Origin: Saccharopolyspora galaxeae
GTDB taxonomy: Bacteria > Actinomycetota > Actinomycetes > Mycobacteriales > Pseudonocardiaceae
Assembly: GCF_016526145.1 (NCBI RefSeq)
Contig: NZ_JADDUE010000001.1
Location: forward strand, 248,001-312,000
Length of the DNA stretch: 64,000 nucleotides
Direction: 5' to 3'
The notes under the pieces are model-generated. The model saw nothing but the letters and a program-made list of their open reading frames with translations, searched no databases and was not told where the DNA came from. Shown here piece after piece: positions 1 through 6,812 of this stretch. Both the position numbers and the translations under genes were made by a program. The first letter of the stretch is position 1. Every line of letters starts with the position of its first letter.

Positions 1-224
1 CCAAAGCCATCATCGCGGCGATGCCTGGTTTTCGCAGCCTGCGCCTCTCACGCTGCATCGAACGGCTAAGTACCTACCTGCTGCTTGTCGAGTGGGAACA
101 GCTTGAGGACCACACGGAGGGCTTCCGCTCCTCGCCCCAGTACCAGCAATGGCGAGCGCTGCTGCACCACTTCTACGACCCGTTCCCGAACGTCGAGCAC
201 TACGAGCAGCTGCACACGGCCTGA
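1..224 (+). CDS. antibiotic biosynthesis monooxygenase-type protein, C-terminal part (5' truncated by window)
   Basis: The frame is open from the left edge (codons from base 3) and stops at 222-224. The roughly 73 visible residues look like the C-terminal half of an ABM-fold (dimeric alpha-beta barrel) domain: a hydrophobic strand ending in LLVEWEQLEDH, then FRSSPQYQQW and a final helix/strand with FYDPFPNVEHYEQL. The spacing of the W-E pair, the FR-SS-Y-W segment and the terminal His/Tyr is typical of small haem-degrading or quinol monooxygenase-like proteins. An in-frame ATG at 21 exists, but the upstream codons also fit the domain, so the gene most likely begins outside the window. The substrate cannot be inferred. 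Confidence 0.6.
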   Translation, partial: KAIIAAMPGFRSLRLSRCIERLSTYLLLVEWEQLEDHTEGFRSSPQYQQWRALLHHFYDPFPNVEHYEQLHTA

Positions 225-497
225 CATTCGCTGGATAATCTGAAACGCCAGTACGGCCCGTCCATCTTTATATTGTCAATTGCAGACGGAAACGCAAACC
301 CACACAATCGCTACCGAAAGTTCGGAACTGGTACTCGACATCTGAAGTCATCCTCACGAGCGCCACCTTCCGTAGGGGTTTGCTACCTGTGGCCCCTTGC
401 GCCTTGCAAGTAAAGGCGCGAATGTTCTGCTGTGCTTAACGCTCTTGTTCGAGAAAATGTGATAGTAGAGGTGGGATATGCGGCTTATGCTTACTGT

Positions 498-1409
498 ATG
501 CGATCCGGACATGCGGCGGTGGCGGCTACCGTCGCCCTGGTATGGGGTGTTAACTTCGTTGTGATCAATATTGGGCTGAAGCACTACCCGCCCTTGCTTT
601 TCGCTGCGCTGCGCTTCGCTTTTGTAGCGATACCTGCCATCTTCTTTGTGCGAAAGCCAAGAATTGGATGGGTCCTGATTTTCCTGGTTGGCCTGTTTCT
701 GGGGGTGGGCAATTTCGGACTATTGTTCTTGGGAATGCATCTGGGTATGCCCGCCGGGCTTTCATCGCTCATTCTGCAGTCACAGGCTGTTTTTACTCTG
801 GTCTTCGGGAGTGTATTTCTGCGCGAACGCCCACGAGGCGCCGAGGTCACGGGGACTGTGGTGGCAACGGCCGGAGTCGCCATAATCGGAATCGGGACAG
901 GAGATACTGTTCCTTTCATGGCTCTCCTGCTGGTTTTGGGTGGTGCGGCATCCTGGGCTGCAGCGAATGTCTGCATCCGATACGCCAAGGCAACTTCCAG
1001 CCTCGACCTGCTCATCTGGTCCAGTATCGTTCCGCCCATTCCGCTTGTCGCGCTGTCGGTAGTTGTGGAGAGTCCGGCGACCGTAGTGCATGCGTTGACC
1101 ACTATGGAATTCGCGCCAATCGCCGCGTTGGCCTACCTTGTCGTTCTGGCGACATTGTTCGGTTTCGGCGCCTGGAACTCACTGCTTCTTCGTTATCCGG
1201 CAAGTGTGGTCGCACCGTACTCTCTACTAGTGCCCGTGTTTGGCTTGCTCGCTGCATACGTGGTCCTCGGTGAGCGACCGTCGGCGGCATCGTTGTTGGG
1301 AGCAGCAGTCATTTTTGCCGGGGTATTTCTGGTCACTTGGTCTGGCAAACATCGCGGTATCCGCCAGAAGTGCCTCACTGTCGAGGGCCGAGAGATCGGT
1401 ACGTCATAA
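498..1409 (+). CDS. EamA/DMT-family inner-membrane transporter
   Basis: 303-residue protein with about ten hydrophobic segments in two EamA repeats. It starts with ATVALVWGVNFVVINIGL and the family-typical LRF..AIPAIFFV; the second repeat is announced by LLLVLGGAASWAAANVCIRY. The C-terminal end shows the ALLGE-like turn as YVVLGERPSAASLLGAAVIF. Members of the drug/metabolite transporter superfamily (RhaT/YdeD type) export amino acids or other metabolites; the substrate here is unknown. ATG 498 matches the usual family N-terminus; an in-frame GTG at 432 would add 22 residues that do not resemble the family. The gene is less GC-rich than the chromosome further right, which suggests acquisition. 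It lies between a monooxygenase remnant and a LysR regulator and could be a self-resistance or efflux function (speculative). Confidence 0.85.
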   Translation: MRSGHAAVAATVALVWGVNFVVINIGLKHYPPLLFAALRFAFVAIPAIFFVRKPRIGWVLIFLVGLFLGVGNFGLLFLGMHLGMPAGLSSLILQSQAVFTLVFGSVFLRERPRGAEVTGTVVATAGVAIIGIGTGDTVPFMALLLVLGGAASWAAANVCIRYAKATSSLDLLIWSSIVPPIPLVALSVVVESPATVVHALTTMEFAPIAALAYLVVLATLFGFGAWNSLLLRYPASVVAPYSLLVPVFGLLAAYVVLGERPSAASLLGAAVIFAGVFLVTWSGKHRGIRQKCLTVEGREIGTS

Positions 1410-1599
1410 CGACTGTGCAGTACGAGCCCCCGGACGGTAATGCACTAACGCCGCATCCGCCTCGTTAACCAGCCGAGCCGTACCTCAGCATCCGGCGTCG
1501 CTGTTCGCTAGCTCGATTTATCCACACCAGCATGGCGAAATCTGACTCGTACCGCGAGCCGCTATTGCTGTTCTGTGGACCCACGGAAAGGAGATGCTT

Positions 1600-1848
1600 A
1601 TGCACGTGCACACACGATTCATAAGAGCTTGGGGAAGGATTCACAAATTTTTCCTATCTAGTATCCAATTGTGGGCGAAGGTACTTCAGCAGCACCGGCC
1701 ATGGGAAGAAGAGTGGCTTAAGTGGACAAGCTCGCCCGAGGGTACGGAACTGCGAGGATCGGTAATCCCACCACTTGGACAGCACGACCGCCAATGGATG
1801 AAAAGACACCACCGAGTCCGGACGGGTCGTGACTGGCCCCTGTGCTAG
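1600..1848 (+). CDS. small hypothetical protein
   Basis: 82-residue basic protein rich in Trp and His. A good ribosome-binding site (AAAGGAG at 1587-1593) sits 6 bases before ATG 1600; another in-frame ATG at 1594 is too close to it. The N-terminal half is amphipathic (FIRAWGRIHKFFLSSIQLW), followed by a Trp/Glu-rich stretch (RPWEEEWLKWTSS). I recognise no family. It stands alone between the EamA transporter and the LysR gene on the same strand, about 190 bases after the former and 151 before the latter. The strong RBS is the main argument that it is real. Confidence 0.45.
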   Translation: MHVHTRFIRAWGRIHKFFLSSIQLWAKVLQQHRPWEEEWLKWTSSPEGTELRGSVIPPLGQHDRQWMKRHHRVRTGRDWPLC

Positions 1849-1999
1849 GCGTGGTCGGCTGTAGCTGGTTCACCAGCTCGTCGTGCAACAGAAGCGCACA
1901 ACCAGGCACCCTTATAGTGGATCTACGGAACTTTCGGGAGAATCAAGTCCGGCAGCAAGACGTAAATGCGTGATGGTATGACCAAAAAGTGGAGTCAGG

Positions 2000-2962
2000 G
2001 TGAGCTTGGTGATCGATGTTCGTCGGCTAAGACTGCTTGAGGCTCTTGCTCGTCACGGAACCGTGCGGGCGACAGCGGAAGCAGTGCACATGAGCCCCTC
2101 CGCGGTATCACAGCAGATCAGCCTTCTCGAGCACGAGTCCGGTGTGATCTTGGTGGAGAAGGACGGACGAAACATCCGCCTAACCCCGGGGGCGTGGCTA
2201 CTGATCGAACATGCACGCACGATCTTCTCCGAGCTGGAAAGCGCCAAGGCCGACTTGGAGGCATACCAACAGGGAGAGCGCGGCCTCACGAGAGTCGGCG
2301 CGTTCGCGTCGGCCATCCCCAGCTTCATCGCCCCGGCTATAGCGCGGCTACGGCACATGCGCCCGCAGTGGAAGTTCCATATTATGCAGGTCGAACCCGA
2401 GACCAGCATCGATCGCCTGATCAATGGCGATGTGGAACTGGTCATCACGATGTCATGCCGACACCTCCCCCACAGCGACCATCCGCAGGTACGCCTGGAA
2501 CCGCTGCTGACCGAACCCTACGACGCCGTTTTGCGCGCCGATGATCCGCTCTGCGCCGAGCCAGACCTCGATTTCGCCACGCATCTGGAGGGCCAGGACT
2601 GGGTCATGTCCGCGCCGGGAAGCGCCTGGCACGACTGCGCGGTGGCGGCAGCAAACCAAGCAGGATTCCAACCTCGAGTGATGCACACAGTGGACGACTT
2701 TACTGCCGCTATCGGGCTCGTTCGGGCTGGACTAGGGATAACGGTGCTTCCCCGGCTTGGTTGGAACAGCGCCTCGCGCTCCGGTATCGCAGTACGCACC
2801 CTCCGTTCTGGACCACGACGCAAAGTATTCGCCGCGGTCCGCCGGGGAGATCGCGCCCCTGCGTTGGTCGAGCTTCTACGCGAAGAGGGCGCACGACTCG
2901 TGTCGGGCGTGGATAAGGAACGAGCACCGGCACAAAATCTGATGACCGCTTGCGATGAGTAA
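2000..2962 (+). CDS. LysR-family transcriptional regulator
   Basis: 320 residues, the normal length of the family. The N-terminal winged helix is clear: VRRLRLLEALARHGTVRATA, then the recognition helix HMSPSAVSQQISLLEHESG and the wing with GRNIRLTPGA. It is followed by the long linker helix and a two-lobe LysR substrate-binding domain (GVFAS-like strand at about residue 95; the GLGITVLPRLG strand at about 240). The start is GTG 2000, with GGAG at 1991-1994. LysR proteins usually control a neighbouring gene in response to a small molecule; the EamA exporter or the truncated monooxygenase upstream are candidates, but all genes here point the same way, so there is no divergent-promoter argument. 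Confidence 0.88.
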   Translation: MSLVIDVRRLRLLEALARHGTVRATAEAVHMSPSAVSQQISLLEHESGVILVEKDGRNIRLTPGAWLLIEHARTIFSELESAKADLEAYQQGERGLTRVGAFASAIPSFIAPAIARLRHMRPQWKFHIMQVEPETSIDRLINGDVELVITMSCRHLPHSDHPQVRLEPLLTEPYDAVLRADDPLCAEPDLDFATHLEGQDWVMSAPGSAWHDCAVAAANQAGFQPRVMHTVDDFTAAIGLVRAGLGITVLPRLGWNSASRSGIAVRTLRSGPRRKVFAAVRRGDRAPALVELLREEGARLVSGVDKERAPAQNLMTACDE

Positions 2963-3101
2963 CTGGCAACGGTTGCCGCAGCAGTAGATTTCGAAAGGAC
3001 CCGGTGGTTATGCCTGGTCGCTAGCTCGATCGGACCAGTCGTGTTCGTGTTGGTCCCGATGGGCTGGGGCTGATCACTGTGTGAGCCTGAGAGGGTAAAC
3101 A

Positions 3102-3188
3102 GGCGGGAGCTGCGGCGCGAGAACACCGCGCCAGCGGTGGAGCGCAAGCGCCGGAAAAGCTCCCGCCCGCGCCGCCGACAGGCGGCGC
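3102..3188. repeat. nested inverted repeats downstream of the LysR gene
   Basis: A perfect 10-base inverted repeat (GGCGGGAGCT at 3102-3111, AGCTCCCGCC at 3158-3167) encloses 46 bases with smaller GC-rich hairpins. It is directly followed by a second perfect 8-base hairpin (3169-3176 with 3181-3188, GACA loop). The second resembles a transcription terminator for the LysR gene but lacks a T-run. The larger structure might be an RNA fold, or the left boundary of the mobile element that follows. The rest of the 326-base gap 2963-3288 shows no gene. Confidence 0.5.
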
Positions 3189-3245
3189 CTTGATACAGGT
3201 ACAGAAAAATTCGGCAACAGACTGCGCCTACGTAGAACACGACAA

Positions 3246-3272
3246 AGCCCCGACCGCCAGAGGGTCGGGGCT
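3246..3272 (-). terminator. intrinsic terminator of the XRE-DUF397 operon
   Basis: Perfect 10-base stem (AGCCCCGACC at 3246-3255, GGTCGGGGCT at 3263-3272) with a 7-base loop. It lies 17 bases past the DUF397 stop, and on the minus strand the stem is followed by TTTGTC. Confidence 0.75.
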
Positions 3273-3288
3273 CAGTCGCGGAAGTATG

Positions 3289-3492
3289 TCAGCCGTTGAA
3301 GCGGCTGCCCTTCACGGCGCCGATGAAAGCCGCAAAAACGGACGACTTTACCTTAATGATTGGGGACTCGTCGCTTAGCTTTGAGTCGCGGATCATGGCC
3401 ATGTTGGTGAGATTGGTAGCGACTTCAACGCATTGCTGCGCCCCGCCGCTACGGCCGGACTTGCGCCACACAGCGCCGGTTGTGTCAGTCAT
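3289..3492 (-). CDS. DUF397 domain protein
   Basis: 67-residue protein with the DUF397 signature: WRKSGRSGGAQQCVEVA near the N-terminus, IRDSKL in the middle and FAAFIGAVKGSRF at the end. In actinomycetes these small proteins are encoded next to XRE/DUF5753 regulators and are thought to act as their partners (BldB/WhiJ-associated families). The start overlaps the last 8 bases of the upstream regulator, so the two are probably translationally coupled. The Asn/Lys-rich middle is less GC-rich than core genes. A terminator follows at 3246-3272. Confidence 0.88.
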   Translation of the reverse strand: MTDTTGAVWRKSGRSGGAQQCVEVATNLTNMAMIRDSKLSDESPIIKVKSSVFAAFIGAVKGSRFNG

Positions 3493-4321
3493 GCGTTACT
3501 CCCTGTATGCAGCGGTCGATCAGTGCCCGCGTGTCGTCCTCCGACAGTGCGTCACCTTCGGCCTGATCGAACGCGAGGGTATACGCCTCGGTGCTCTTCA
3601 CGTAGTCGGCACCGGTCAGCGTCTCGACGTACGCGATGGTGGCCCGCGCCTGCTCGATCCATAGCAGTGTGAACGGACAGCTCAAGCCCGCGTGCGGTCC
3701 GTGCTCAAGAGGAACCACCTTCAAGGTGACAGAAGGTAGGTCAGCGATCTCGCGCAGTCGGCGAAGCTGCGTACCCATCTGGTCGTGTGTTCCGACACGG
3801 CGGCGTAGTGCCTCCTCGCCGAGGACAGCCCAGACGTGAGGAGCGCCGTCGCGGTACAGGCGGTTCCCTCGCTCTTCGCGTGCGGCAGCCATCGAGTCCA
3901 GGTCGGCCGCAGTGACGACTGGCGAACGCGATAGTTGTGCGCGTGCGTAGTCCTTCGTCTGAAGCAAGCCGGGGACCTCGCCGTAGACCATGCGAATCTC
4001 AGATGACGCACGTTCGAGCGGGATGTACTGCTTGGCCCAGTCGGAGACCCGTTCAGGCGCAGCTCGTCGGCGTGCCTCGCGTCCGAGCTGGCGGACTTGC
4101 TCAGCGTCAGGGCCGGTGACGCCGTACCGACTGAGGAGAGTTGTCAACTCCTTCTCGGAGGCGCCGAGGGTGCCAGTCTCTACCTTCGACAGCTTGCCTC
4201 GGTACCAGCCAAGCGCGGCATTGGCGTCATCCAGACCGACCCCGCTTGCCTCGCGAAGCGCGCGGAGACGTTCCCCGAGGATCAATCGCTGAACTACTGG
4301 GCCGGGATCTTCGTCGAGCAT
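3485..4321 (-). CDS. XRE-family regulator with DUF5753 domain (WhiJ-like)
   Basis: 278 residues. The N-terminal helix-turn-helix spans about residues 15-70 (LGERLRALREASGVGLDDAN, KLSKVETGTLGASEKEL). A DUF5753 domain then fills the rest, with WAKQYIPLERASSEIRMVYG, the LLQTKDYARAQL segment and a terminal FDQAEGDALSEDDTRALI. This is the common actinobacterial WhiJ-type architecture, paired here with a DUF397 gene. It is transcribed divergently from the small-protein operon starting at 4444; the 122-base gap carries two copies of a palindromic motif (4365-4427) that it may bind. The upstream GAGG lies about 12 bases before ATG 4321. Confidence 0.88.
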   Translation of the reverse strand: MLDEDPGPVVQRLILGERLRALREASGVGLDDANAALGWYRGKLSKVETGTLGASEKELTTLLSRYGVTGPDAEQVRQLGREARRRAAPERVSDWAKQYIPLERASSEIRMVYGEVPGLLQTKDYARAQLSRSPVVTAADLDSMAAAREERGNRLYRDGAPHVWAVLGEEALRRRVGTHDQMGTQLRRLREIADLPSVTLKVVPLEHGPHAGLSCPFTLLWIEQARATIAYVETLTGADYVKSTEAYTLAFDQAEGDALSEDDTRALIDRCIQGVTHD

Positions 4322-4364
4322 GGCGAACAGTCTGCCTCATGGTGCTCTGAACACACAGAGTGTC

Positions 4365-4427
4365 CGATTGAGTCTCAAAATTAACCCGATCAGCAGACAG
4401 TGAATCTGTGTCGTCGATTGAGTCTCA
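4365..4427. promoter_or_regulatory. paired TTGAG-T-CTCA operators in the divergent promoter region
   Basis: The 13-base sequence CGATTGAGTCTCA occurs twice, at 4365-4377 and 4415-4427, exactly 50 bases apart. Each contains the dyad TGAG-N-CTCA (TTGAGTCTCAA is fully symmetric in the first copy). They lie between the divergent XRE gene (start 4321) and the operon starting at 4444. I infer that they are binding sites for the XRE regulator, one serving each promoter. Confidence 0.6.
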
Positions 4428-4429
4428 GT

Positions 4430-4444
4430 TATAAGCTCACGCCA
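4430..4444 (+). promoter_or_regulatory. -10 element of a probably leaderless promoter
   Basis: TATAAG at 4430-4435 is a good actinobacterial -10 element. Transcription would start about 7 bases later, at or next to ATG 4444, giving a leaderless mRNA. No Shine-Dalgarno sequence precedes the ATG, which agrees. The second operator copy (4415-4427) lies directly upstream, where a -10/-35 spacer would be. Confidence 0.45.
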
Positions 4445-4587
4445 TGACTAACTGGAAGTTGTATCACCGGCAGCCACGTGGACGAACGAGCCCTAGATCA
4501 AGCGAGGAGGTATCGCTGTCTCAGCAGCGCACGACGTACCCCGTGCTGAGCAGCGAGGCATCGACGCGTCGGGTGGTGGCGGGATGA
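4444..4587 (+). CDS. 47-residue hypothetical protein, first gene of a small-protein operon
   Basis: Short basic, Ser/Arg-rich protein (MTNWKLYHRQPRGRTSPRSS at the N-terminus) with no family I recognise. It begins just after a -10-like TATAAG and ends in an ATGA overlap with the next short gene, which supports both as a coupled pair. It could be a leader peptide. Confidence 0.4.
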   Translation: MTNWKLYHRQPRGRTSPRSSEEVSLSQQRTTYPVLSSEASTRRVVAG

Positions 4588-4679
4588 CAGGGGCGGTGGT
4601 GTTCGTGCTGCTCGTGGCGGCGTTGGGGATGTTGCTTGCGTGGGGTCCGAGTGATCGTTCCTCGGACGGTGGTCGGTGA
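4584..4679 (+). CDS. 31-residue single-pass membrane peptide
   Basis: Starts in an ATGA overlap with the preceding gene and ends in a TGATG overlap with the next. The sequence is one hydrophobic helix (VVFVLLVAALGMLLAW) followed by a short polar tail (GPSDRSSDGGR), so a single-span membrane peptide is likely. Function unknown; the tight coupling on both sides is the main support. Confidence 0.45.
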   Translation: MTGAVVFVLLVAALGMLLAWGPSDRSSDGGR

Positions 4680-5143
4680 TGGCGGGGTTGGCGTGGGTGG
4701 CGTCGGCAACAGTGGGCGACACGTCGTGGCATGTGGTGAATCGACTTGGTGGCTGGGTTCTGCCGACTGCGTGCGGGGTGTGGGCGTACGGGCCGTTTCA
4801 CGTTCGGCGGGTGGTCTTGCCGGTCAACTTGGCAGCAGGGGAGGCAAGTCCCCTGCTTGATCGTGAAGTGTGCCCGGGGTGCGCGGCAGCCGTGGGGGTT
4901 AAGGCATGGCCTGCGGCCGGGTTGATGGGGCTTCGGGAATTGGCGACCTCGCGGAATCGGGTGTTGTCGGCATCGTTGGCGGTGGCTACGGCTGCGGATC
5001 CGGCCGCTGAAACCGAACCGATCGCGTGGCCGAGTGAGGATCCGGACGGGGAGGAACCGAGAAGGGTGACGTGGTGGCGGCGCGGCCCTGGTGGCGTCGA
5101 TCGGTGGTCTCCCCGGCTTGGTGTTCGCGGGGTGGCGGCGTGA
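4679..5143 (+). CDS. hypothetical protein with a zinc-finger-like His/Cys pattern
   Basis: 154 residues. Trp-His (WHVVNR), then LPTACG about 12 residues later, then CPGC about 35 residues further on: a His...Cys...Cys-x2-Cys pattern common in small actinobacterial proteins of integrated elements and likely to bind zinc (inference). The C-terminal half is Ala/Glu/Pro-rich with a basic WWRR tail. It starts in a TGATG overlap with the membrane peptide and ends in a TGATG overlap with the next gene, which has the same pattern. No catalytic motif is visible. Confidence 0.55.
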   Translation: MAGLAWVASATVGDTSWHVVNRLGGWVLPTACGVWAYGPFHVRRVVLPVNLAAGEASPLLDREVCPGCAAAVGVKAWPAAGLMGLRELATSRNRVLSASLAVATAADPAAETEPIAWPSEDPDGEEPRRVTWWRRGPGGVDRWSPRLGVRGVAA

Positions 5144-5415
5144 TGGATGGGCCGTTAAGTGACCGTGACCGGCATTATTGGCGTCCGAGCGGTGACCAGG
5201 TGCGGCACGCGTTCCGCGGGCGTCGTTGGGACCGGCAGCTATCGGAGACGTCTGTCTGCGGCTCAGAAGTTGAATTGTGGGCGGAGGTCACAGAAGAGCA
5301 GTGGGTGATGGCTGCTTCCTGTGAGGCGTGTACAGCGATGTTGCAGCGCGAGTGCGCGGAGCGTGCAGAACGCGAGCAACGAACTGGGCCGTCATTGAAT
5401 GGTGGCCCCCGCTAG
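5143..5415 (+). CDS. hypothetical protein with a second His/Cys zinc-finger-like pattern
   Basis: 90 residues. It repeats the layout of the preceding protein: HYWRPS and a further His, then SVCGSEV, then CEACTAML about 30 residues later. This suggests a zinc-binding fold, with the two genes distant paralogues (inference). Its start ATG 5143 overlaps the previous stop (TGATG). The stop codon lies inside the left arm of the hairpin at 5404-5434, which ends the operon. Confidence 0.55.
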   Translation: MDGPLSDRDRHYWRPSGDQVRHAFRGRRWDRQLSETSVCGSEVELWAEVTEEQWVMAASCEACTAMLQRECAERAEREQRTGPSLNGGPR

Positions 5416-5434
5416 TCGGTAGCTAGCGGGGGCC
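5404..5434 (+). terminator. strong hairpin ending the 4444-5415 operon
   Basis: Perfect 12-base stem (GGCCCCCGCTAG at 5404-5415, CTAGCGGGGGCC at 5423-5434) with a 7-base loop. The stop codon of the last gene is part of the stem. No T-run follows, as is common in actinomycetes. Confidence 0.7.
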
Positions 5435-5701
5435 GGTGGGGACGGTATCGCACGCCGTTCGCTGCCGGATTGAGTGTCCCTGTTCGGTGATCACGCTGTT
5501 CACACCTGACACCGGCAGGGGGTCCTGACGATGCGAACGAAGGGAGGTTGTCCCTGTTGCACTGTAACGACTGTGGTTGTCCGTGGCATTCACCGCGTGG
5601 CCGGGCAAGCCGTGTGCGCGGGCTTAAGTGAGTGATCGCACGGGCCGGGTGTCATCCGCGCCGGTGTCCCGGCTCGTGCCCGTGCATAGCGAAGTGACGG
5701 C
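5435..5701. other. gap without a certain gene
   Basis: Two overlapping short frames cannot be told apart. ATG 5531 to 5635 gives a 34-residue peptide with GGCPCC. A TTG start at 5548 or 5557 to 5631, behind GGGAGG, gives a Cys/His-rich peptide containing CNDCGCPWH. Either could be a tiny gene of the integrated element. Nothing else is visible. Confidence 0.3.
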
Positions 5702-5893
5702 GTGCGCGGGATGTGCCCACGGACGGCTTTGGTAGTGGGCTTGCTTGATGTCTGGTCGGTCGTTCTCGTTGCTGAGTCGACTCGGGCCGCTCCCCGGTCA
5801 GTCCTGTTCGCCACAGTGGCCGTATATGCCGCTAACGGGGCTTTGCTGGGTGGCCTGGGCACGGTTGTTTCTCTTTTTCGTCGCTGTGCCTAG
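5702..5893 (+). CDS. small membrane protein, possible
   Basis: 63 residues from GTG 5702, or 60 from ATG 5711. Two hydrophobic stretches (TALVVGLLDVWSVVLVA and SVLFATVAVYAANGALLGG) suggest two membrane spans. Small membrane (Spd-like) proteins are frequent in actinomycete conjugative elements, where they help plasmid spread; that role is only a possibility here. There is no strong ribosome-binding site, and another frame is open in the same stretch. Confidence 0.35.
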   Translation: MRGMCPRTALVVGLLDVWSVVLVAESTRAAPRSVLFATVAVYAANGALLGGLGTVVSLFRRCA

Positions 5894-5980
5894 CAGTGGG
5901 TCCGGCCGGGCGGTGCCGCTTATTACTGCGCGGCCGGGCCCCCTCACAACGTTTCCGTAATGAAACACGGGGGAATTTGG

Positions 5981-6280
5981 ATGGATGAACGCAATTTTCG
6001 CCCGCTAGTCAGGAAGATGGGCAATTGTGGCCCGGTGTGGGAATTCGCTCACCGCGATCCGGACAAGGAGGCGGCGCTAGACGCTGGGTTGTTGCACGAG
6101 TGGCCGGTGGAGGTCGGGTACAACACGGTGACGGTCACGGGGCATCGCGGTGAAGATCCCGGGGTGGTTCTGGACCTGGGGTTCCGCATGGGTGCGACGT
6201 GGGACCGGGAGACGACGTTTTCGGTGTTGGATGCGCTGTTGCAGGCGGTTCGGTGGGTCTGGTCGGACTGTGAGGACTGA
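5981..6280 (+). CDS. conserved-looking hypothetical protein of the integrated element
   Basis: 99 residues from ATG 5981, preceded by GGGGGA 8 bases upstream; an in-frame ATG at 5960 lacks such a site. The protein has Trp/Phe-rich strands (CGPVWEFAHRD, EWPVEVGYNTVTVTGH), a DLGFRMGATWDRET segment and a C-terminal helix with WVWSDCED. I recognise no family. It stands alone before a long non-coding stretch and a terminator-like hairpin at 6441-6475. Confidence 0.6.
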   Translation: MDERNFRPLVRKMGNCGPVWEFAHRDPDKEAALDAGLLHEWPVEVGYNTVTVTGHRGEDPGVVLDLGFRMGATWDRETTFSVLDALLQAVRWVWSDCED

Positions 6281-6440
6281 GGGCGAAGTTCGGTCGTAAG
6301 CGGGCGGGAAGCGGGTGTTCGTTGTCCGGTCCGGATATTGCGCTTGCGCCTGGTGCGCTGGTGTGAAGTCTGGTGAGGATGGCCGGAGGGTTGCTACGGG
6401 CACACGTAGGTAGTACGCCGTAGGTGCCCGCTGGTTGGGA

Positions 6441-6480
6441 AGTGCCGGGGTCAGCGTGCGGCTGGTTCCGGCACTTTTTT
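6441..6480 (+). terminator. intrinsic terminator
   Basis: 8-base stem AGTGCCGG (6441-6448) with CCGGCACT (6468-6475), directly followed by T residues to 6480. It is one of the few classical T-run terminators in the window and separates the 5981 gene from the activator operon. Confidence 0.75.
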
Positions 6481-6535
6481 GCGTGTTTGTCAAGTGGCAG
6501 GATCGTCTTTTCGAGTGAACGACACGCCGTATTTT

Positions 6536-6571
6536 TAGTGGACGTCTAGCGGGTGTTTAGCGGACGTTTAG
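6536..6571 (+). repeat. three tandem 11-base repeats
   Basis: Three direct copies with an 11-base period, consensus TAGYGGRYGTY, run from 6536 to 6571 (TAGTGGACGTC, TAGCGGGTGTT, TAGCGGACGTT, then TAG). The 11-base period places each copy on the same helix face. They lie between a terminator and the Pra-type gene, so they may be an operator for the transfer/replication genes, or iterons or a clt-like transfer site recognised by the TraB-type translocase (inference). Confidence 0.6.
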
Positions 6572-6812
6572 TGTCTTGCGCGCGAGAGAGGTTTAGGCCA
6601 ATCTCTGAGCGTATCCGTGGCCCTGGGTGGCCAGTAGTGTTCGTGCTGGTTTTGATCGTAGTGGGATATACCACAGTCTGTTTGTGCTGGTCCAGGGATT
6701 GTGCGTGGTCGAATCGCCGTTAGGTTGTTGCGTATCCGGAGGGTTCGTGGTCGGGGGGCCGTGGTCTTCGGTGTTTCGGGGAGTCGCAGCAATTTAGGGG
6801 AGAGTGCGCGTT
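6572..6812. other. non-coding leader region of the activator operon
   Basis: About 240 bases with no convincing gene on either strand. The DNA is GT-rich on the plus strand. The stretch ends in AGGGGAG (6797-6802), the ribosome-binding site of the Pra-type gene. No clear -35/-10 pair stands out. Confidence 0.4.
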
